The notes under the pieces are model-generated. The model was not told the origin of the DNA and searched no databases. It was given only the letters and a program-made list of their open reading frames with translations. DNA of 64,000 bases from Olsenella_L kribbiana (lineage in GTDB: Bacteria; Actinomycetota; Coriobacteriia; Coriobacteriales; Atopobiaceae), in contig NZ_JAZGJP010000001.1 of the NCBI RefSeq assembly GCF_036408795.1, forward strand, positions 186,001 to 250,000, in the 5' to 3' direction. Made by a program: the position numbers and the translations under genes. Each line of letters begins with the position of its first letter. Position 1 is the stretch's first letter. Below are positions 60,052 to 64,000 of this stretch, piece by piece.

Positions 60052-60113
60052 CAGAAAACATCATCTTCAGAACGGAAAAGCGTGTCCCATCGCATCGTCC
60101 CCATCGCTCTCTA

Positions 60114-60146
60114 TGAAAGGAGCCCCGCAGCAGAAGCTGCAGGGCT
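60114..60146 (-). terminator. Intrinsic terminator of the polysaccharide operon
   Basis: On the minus strand GAGCCC, mismatch, GCAGC (60146-60135) pairs with GCTGC, mismatch, GGGCTC (60130-60119) over loop TTCT, followed by CTTTCAT. Confidence 0.7.
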
Positions 60147-60170
60147 CTGTCACATCCATTTCAAGACTGG

Positions 60171-62021
60171 CTATGCATCCATGTGGAGGTAGCTCTTCCA
60201 GAATTCTGCGCTCGTGAGATAGGGCTTTGCCTCGTGGTAGGCCTTAGCAACAGCATCGCCTCTCGTCGCGTAATCTGCCATGAGCGTACGGTAGCGCTCC
60301 TTGAGATCTTCCCAACGCTTGCGGTCCATGCGGCGCACATGGGCATGCGTGCCGTCGATATCGTAGGCAACGAGAACGGAATGGCGTGCCGTCATGGCCG
60401 ACGGATAGGCACCGTGTGAATAGTTCACGGCTACCGGTTTCGGATCGAGCATCCAGTCAGGCAGATCATGCCTGTCATGCGGCACAGACTCTGCAAGCTT
60501 CAGCACGATATGGCGCCTTGCTCCTTCGCCGAAGACCCAAGGGTTCGAGCTTGCGGGTGCCTCCTTGCAGGCTTCCTGGTCCTCCTCGGAGAGCTCGGAG
60601 ATCGGCAGGAGCTTCTCGTTCTTGGCACCCTGGCGCTTGATGATGTCCTCGCCAGAAGCCGTCTCGATGAAGGTCGGACCCTTGAGGTAATCCTCGAGGC
60701 CGTCGAGCAGGAGCTCGCATGCCTCATAGTCCATGGCACGCAGATAGATATGGAACGTGCGGTCGAACCTCATCATGAACGTGCGCCAGTAGGGCAGCTC
60801 ATCCACGGCCATCATGATCATGAAGTTCCTGGTGTACTGGTAGCAGTCGACAGAAGCCCTGAAGCGGCCCTCGAACTGCTCATGCCATACGCATATGCCA
60901 TCCATTGCCATGTACTTCGGCTGGCAGCGGATGCCGTATTCGACATCGTCGCAGCGCACGAAGACAGGGAGCGGCAGCCCGTTTGCACGTATCGCCTTTG
61001 TCGGGATGCAGGAGTACCACCAGGCACCATAGGCACGCGGCACTTCCACGTTGACGGACTCGTTGTGGGCGATGCCTTCGTAGGTATCGACCTCGATCTT
61101 CGTGTCCTTGATGCCGTGGTAGCGGCCATCGCGTCCGACCTGTGCTACATCCTCGAACTGGATGTTCGGCTGGCCGATATTGAGCATCGCACCATTGATG
61201 AAGGCATCCTGGTAGCGCTCGTTCGCAAGGGAGAGCAATGCATAGGTACGCTTGAAGCTCTCAGGCAGCACGCGCACATCGTCGTCCATGAGAAGGACAT
61301 GCGTCGCATTCCAGTCGAGCCCCGCAATCATGCCACGGACAAAGCCGCCTGAGCCGCCGACATTCGCATTCGGGATGACCGTGACACCCTCATCTGAGAG
61401 CGCCTCCGCATCGAGCGTACGGCCGTTGTCGATCACGAACATATGGAAGCCGGAAGCGATGGGATCCTTCGAGCCCAAGACTTCCTTCTTCACGGCAGCG
61501 ATATTGCGCGTGATATAGGCTTCCTTCTTGAATGTCGTCGTTGCAAGCGCAAGCCTCACTGGTCTTGGCACATCCTCATCGACTTCGGCAAGATAGCATC
61601 CGCCAGCAAGCTTCGTCGTGCCTTCAGAATGAATGGCAAAGCCTTGGATGGCGGCATGCTCCTTTGGAAGCGGCACTTCGACGACCTGTATGCCTTCGGA
61701 GGCACCGACCTTGAGGATAGGACGCTCAGAGCGCTTGGGTGCCTTCATGCCGGCAGAAAGACCTGTGGCATAGACCTCGCAGGCATCTCCCGAAAGCTGG
61801 AGCTCTAGGGTGACGTCGGTGACAACGGTATAGCGGTGCCACTTCTCTATCGAAAGGCCATTCAGATATGTCGTGAAATCGACCGTCCCCGAAATCTCGA
61901 GCGCACCTTCCTCCTTTGCATAGGCTGCCTTGCCTTCTCCATCCCTCCAGTAGAGACCAGGATAGGAAGCAGAGAATTCGTCAGGAGCGATCAGGATGTT
62001 GGCGAGCTTGTAGTCGATCAT
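60171..62021 (-). CDS. GlfT2-like galactofuranosyltransferase
   Basis: 616 residues. An N-terminal beta-sandwich region (about 1-155) precedes a GT-A glycosyltransferase core with NANVGGSGG (218-226), the metal-binding DDD (246-248) and VWHEQFEGR, the same signature motifs as mycobacterial GlfT2, which polymerises galactofuranose from UDP-Galf. A long helical C-terminus follows. ATG 62021 has only a weak ribosome binding site, 26 bases after the ABC ATPase stop. The sugar specificity is inferred from motifs; no glf (UDP-galactopyranose mutase) gene is in the window. Confidence 0.82.
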   Translation of the reverse strand: MIDYKLANILIAPDEFSASYPGLYWRDGEGKAAYAKEEGALEISGTVDFTTYLNGLSIEKWHRYTVVTDVTLELQLSGDACEVYATGLSAGMKAPKRSERPILKVGASEGIQVVEVPLPKEHAAIQGFAIHSEGTTKLAGGCYLAEVDEDVPRPVRLALATTTFKKEAYITRNIAAVKKEVLGSKDPIASGFHMFVIDNGRTLDAEALSDEGVTVIPNANVGGSGGFVRGMIAGLDWNATHVLLMDDDVRVLPESFKRTYALLSLANERYQDAFINGAMLNIGQPNIQFEDVAQVGRDGRYHGIKDTKIEVDTYEGIAHNESVNVEVPRAYGAWWYSCIPTKAIRANGLPLPVFVRCDDVEYGIRCQPKYMAMDGICVWHEQFEGRFRASVDCYQYTRNFMIMMAVDELPYWRTFMMRFDRTFHIYLRAMDYEACELLLDGLEDYLKGPTFIETASGEDIIKRQGAKNEKLLPISELSEEDQEACKEAPASSNPWVFGEGARRHIVLKLAESVPHDRHDLPDWMLDPKPVAVNYSHGAYPSAMTARHSVLVAYDIDGTHAHVRRMDRKRWEDLKERYRTLMADYATRGDAVAKAYHEAKPYLTSAEFWKSYLHMDA

Positions 62022-62047
62022 CGGAAACCCGGTTTCTGGAATAGGAG

Positions 62048-62803
62048 CTACTTGAGATTGCGGTAGGCCTGGCACACCTCATCGACAGGACCGAGCATGC
62101 GCTGCTGGCCCTTTTCGATCCAGAGGACCCTCGAGCAGATGCGCTCGACCAGATCGATGGAGTGGGAGACCAGAAGGACCGTCGTGTTGTCGTTCTGTAC
62201 GAGCTCGTTGATCCTCTTCTCGCACTTCTGCTGGAACAGGAAGTCGCCGACAGAAAGCGTCTCATCGACGATCAGGATGTCAGGATCGGTGATCGTAGCG
62301 ATTGCAAAGGCGATGCGTGCGACCATGCCGGAGGAGTAGTTCTTGAGCGGCATCTCCATGAAGTCCTTGAGCTCGGCGAATTCCACGATGTTGTCGAACT
62401 CCTGGTCGATGAACTCCTTCGAATAGCCGAGGAGGGCACCGTTAAGATAGATGTTCTCCTGAGCCGTGAGCTCCGGGTCGAATCCGGCGCCGAGCTCGAT
62501 CAGTGGCGCAATCGTGCCATTTACCGTACAGGTACCCTCCGATGCTTCAAGGACGCCAGCGATGATCTTGAGCATCGTCGACTTGCCAGAGCCGTTCGTG
62601 CCGACAAGGCCGAATGCCTCGCCCTTGTGCACATCGAACGTGAGGTGGTTGAGGGCACGGAACTCCTTGAAGGAGAGCTCGTGCTTCATGATTGCGATGA
62701 AGTATTCCTTGAGGGAGTTGAACTGCTCCGACGCGATATTGAAGATCATCGAGACATCGTCGACACGCACTGCGATATCGTCAGGAAGCTTTGTATCAGC
62801 CAT
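62048..62803 (-). CDS. Polysaccharide ABC exporter ATPase (Wzt/TagH type)
   Basis: 251 residues. Walker A GTNGSGKST, signature YSSGMVARIAFA and Walker B DILIVDETL are intact, and the LGAGFDPELTAQENI segment is typical of O-antigen and teichoic-acid exporters. There is no C-terminal carbohydrate-binding domain, so chain length would not be sensed by this subunit. GGAG precedes ATG 62803. It pairs with the permease encoded 13 bases upstream. Confidence 0.92.
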   Translation of the reverse strand: MADTKLPDDIAVRVDDVSMIFNIASEQFNSLKEYFIAIMKHELSFKEFRALNHLTFDVHKGEAFGLVGTNGSGKSTMLKIIAGVLEASEGTCTVNGTIAPLIELGAGFDPELTAQENIYLNGALLGYSKEFIDQEFDNIVEFAELKDFMEMPLKNYSSGMVARIAFAIATITDPDILIVDETLSVGDFLFQQKCEKRINELVQNDNTTVLLVSHSIDLVERICSRVLWIEKGQQRMLGPVDEVCQAYRNLK

Positions 62804-62816
62804 GGGTCTCCAATGC

Positions 62817-63668
62817 CTAGATATAGAGGATGAACTTGTGCTCGTGGCGATGGAATACCACATAGCCGAGCGCGAGCGAAGCGACTGCCCAGATGGCACA
62901 GCGGACCACGAGGCTCGCCGTCGGCAGGGTCTGCCAGAGCAGGATGTCACGTATGAACGTGACATAGAGGTAGATCGGATTGAATGCCTCGAAGACCTGC
63001 ATCCAGTGCGGAAGGATGCTTGCGGGATAGAAGAGCGGCGTAGCATAGGTCCAAGCTGTGAGGACGACGCTCCAGAGATGGATGACATCGCGGAAGAAGA
63101 CCGCAAGGGCAGACAGCAGGAGCGAGAGTCCGATCGAGAAGACGACGAGCAGGCCAAGCGCGACCGGCAGAAGGAGCGCGAGTGGCGTCAGAGGAATCTG
63201 GAAGAAGAGCATGACGATGAAGATGGCAATGAGAGAGAAGACATAGTTCACGGCTGCAGAAAAGACCTTCTGCACGGGGAACACATAGCGGTTGATCTTG
63301 ACCTTCTTCAGAAGCGATGCTGCGCCGATGATGGACGTCAGTCCCTGGCTTGTCGCATCGCTCATGAGCTGGAAGGCGGTGTTGCCGAGAATGAGGTAGA
63401 GCGGATAGCAGCCAATGGAATCGTCTGCATAGCGCATGAACGTGGAGAAGACCGCAGACATGACAATCATCATGAGGAGCGGGTTCAGGACGGACCACGC
63501 CACGCCCAAGACCGAGCGACGATACCTGAGCTTGAAGTCCTTGCTCACAAGCTGCTGGATGATGAAGCGGTCGCGCTTCGCAGGAGGATACCAGGCATCC
63601 TTGCCCGATATGCGTTTCCCGCTCTTTGTAGCTGCGCTGGTAGCCAAGATGCCTCCGTTGCTACGCAT
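62817..63668 (-). CDS. Polysaccharide ABC exporter permease (Wzm/TagG type)
   Basis: 283 residues with six hydrophobic segments. LVSKDFKLRYRRSVLGVAWSVLNPLLMM is the hallmark N-terminal region of the ABC-2 polysaccharide export family. The start is uncertain: ATG 63668 has no ribosome binding site and would be nearly leaderless behind TACAAT (minus strand, 63693-63688), while TTG 63647 has GGAGG four bases upstream. It begins the exporter-glycosyltransferase operon. Confidence 0.9.
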   Translation of the reverse strand: MRSNGGILATSAATKSGKRISGKDAWYPPAKRDRFIIQQLVSKDFKLRYRRSVLGVAWSVLNPLLMMIVMSAVFSTFMRYADDSIGCYPLYLILGNTAFQLMSDATSQGLTSIIGAASLLKKVKINRYVFPVQKVFSAAVNYVFSLIAIFIVMLFFQIPLTPLALLLPVALGLLVVFSIGLSLLLSALAVFFRDVIHLWSVVLTAWTYATPLFYPASILPHWMQVFEAFNPIYLYVTFIRDILLWQTLPTASLVVRCAIWAVASLALGYVVFHRHEHKFILYI

Positions 63669-63844
63669 TGTTTAATTACATCAAACTATTGTAAATATGC
63701 TAGCACAGCCCCTGTACCCACCGATATGGCCTGTCGGCTGAGTGCACACAAGCTCGACGTTTCTGCAGGCAGCTTATAGAATTCTCGAACACCGAAAGGC
63801 AGGAGTGTCGGGTTGCCAGAAACCTGGAGCAGACCATCTATGGC

Positions 63845-63871
63845 AAAAGAGCCGGACATGAAGTCCGGCTC
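63845..63871 (-). terminator. Intrinsic terminator of tRNA-Asn
   Basis: On the minus strand GAGCCGGAC (63871-63863), loop TTCAT, GTCCGGCTC (63857-63849), then TTTTGCC. It begins ten bases after the tRNA 3' end. Confidence 0.9.
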
Positions 63872-63880
63872 CGAATTCTC

Positions 63881-63955
63881 TGGCTCCCCGGGTAGGGTTC
63901 GAACCTACGACACACTGATTAACAGTCAGTTGCGCTACCACTGCGCCACCGGGGA
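63881..63955 (-). tRNA. tRNA-Asn (anticodon GTT)
   Basis: On the minus strand the acceptor TCCCCGG pairs with CCGGGGA, D-arm GCGC/GCGC, anticodon arm ACTGA-CTGTTAA-TCAGT with GTT, variable loop GTGTC and T-arm GTAGG-TTCGAAC-CCTAC. The 3' CCA is encoded (63883-63881). A TATACT lies about 30 bases before the 5' end. No attachment-site duplication is visible in the window. Confidence 0.97.
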
Positions 63956-63985
63956 ATATGTGACTGCGCCGTTGCGCAAGTACTC

Positions 63986-63991
63986 AGTATA
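63986..63991 (-). promoter_or_regulatory. Candidate -10 of tRNA-Asn
   Basis: TATACT on the minus strand, 31 bases upstream of the mature 5' end. The -35 would lie at or beyond the window edge and cannot be judged. Confidence 0.4.
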
Positions 63992-64000
63992 GGGATTCTC

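Noticed and set aside
63669..63844. Integrated element or attachment site beside tRNA-Asn
   Set aside because: No integrase gene and no copy of the tRNA 3' end are visible in the window; the region only shows an AT-rich promoter area.

Overview
The window reads as a chromosomal segment of a high-GC Gram-positive bacterium, most probably a member of the Coriobacteriia (an Olsenella/Atopobium-like actinobacterium). This assignment is inferred from gene content and order, not from a database match. It rests on the GC-rich coding bias, an actinobacterial integration host factor (mihF) upstream of gmk-rpoZ, an FHA protein beside an FtsR-type MerR regulator, a LysM protein divergent from lexA with nrdR behind it, and a mix of actinobacterial and Bacillus-like gene order (rpsO-pnp-rnj-ftsK-rodZ, pgsA-cinA-recA-recX-rny-spoVS-miaB-miaA). 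Nearly all DNA is coding, most genes overlap or abut, and almost everything from about 9 kb onward except lexA with its partner and rpsT is on the minus strand.

Left part (1-9 kb): the 3' end of a radical SAM gene converges on a patatin-like lipase. A plus-strand run follows: a CDP-alcohol phosphatidyltransferase, a D,D-carboxypeptidase, a GcvT-like folate-binding protein, RidA, an FHA protein, an FtsR-like MerR regulator, adenine phosphoribosyltransferase and a ClC antiporter. The only gene-free stretch longer than 300 bases (9028-9372) comes next.

9.3-32.5 kb: thioredoxin reductase, a purine permease, dut and nrdR, then the SOS hub (a LysM protein and lexA around a promoter with three LexA-like boxes), a DUF1624-type membrane protein, hflX-miaA-miaB-spoVS, a MutL-like GHKL ATPase, RNase Y, recX-recA (recA has a perfect LexA box inside its promoter), cinA-pgsA-rimO-yajQ-rodZ-ftsK and RNase J. 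32.7-47.2 kb: pnp-rpsO, recO-era-dgkA-ybeY-phoH-mtaB-dnaJ, a second DnaJ with membrane segments, and hemW-dus-lepA.

47.4-64 kb: rpsT (plus strand), holA-comEC-comEA, thiI-rpoZ-gmk-mihF, a compact pyrimidine operon pyrR-B-C-K-D-F behind a candidate transcription attenuator, a GlfT2-like galactofuranosyltransferase with a Wzm/Wzt-type ABC exporter, and tRNA-Asn(GTT).

Functionally the window is core housekeeping: DNA repair and SOS control, RNA processing and decay (RNases J and Y, PNPase, YbeY), tRNA and ribosome modification (MiaA, MiaB, MtaB, RimO, ThiI, Dus), competence, pyrimidine synthesis and envelope biogenesis. There is no CRISPR array, prophage or intact insertion sequence. The less ordinary signals are the MutL-like ATPase between rny and spoVS, the membrane-anchored DnaJ, a LexA-like site on the likely rny promoter, and several intrinsic-terminator hairpins placed directly before the next start codon, one of which contains the comEA ribosome binding site.
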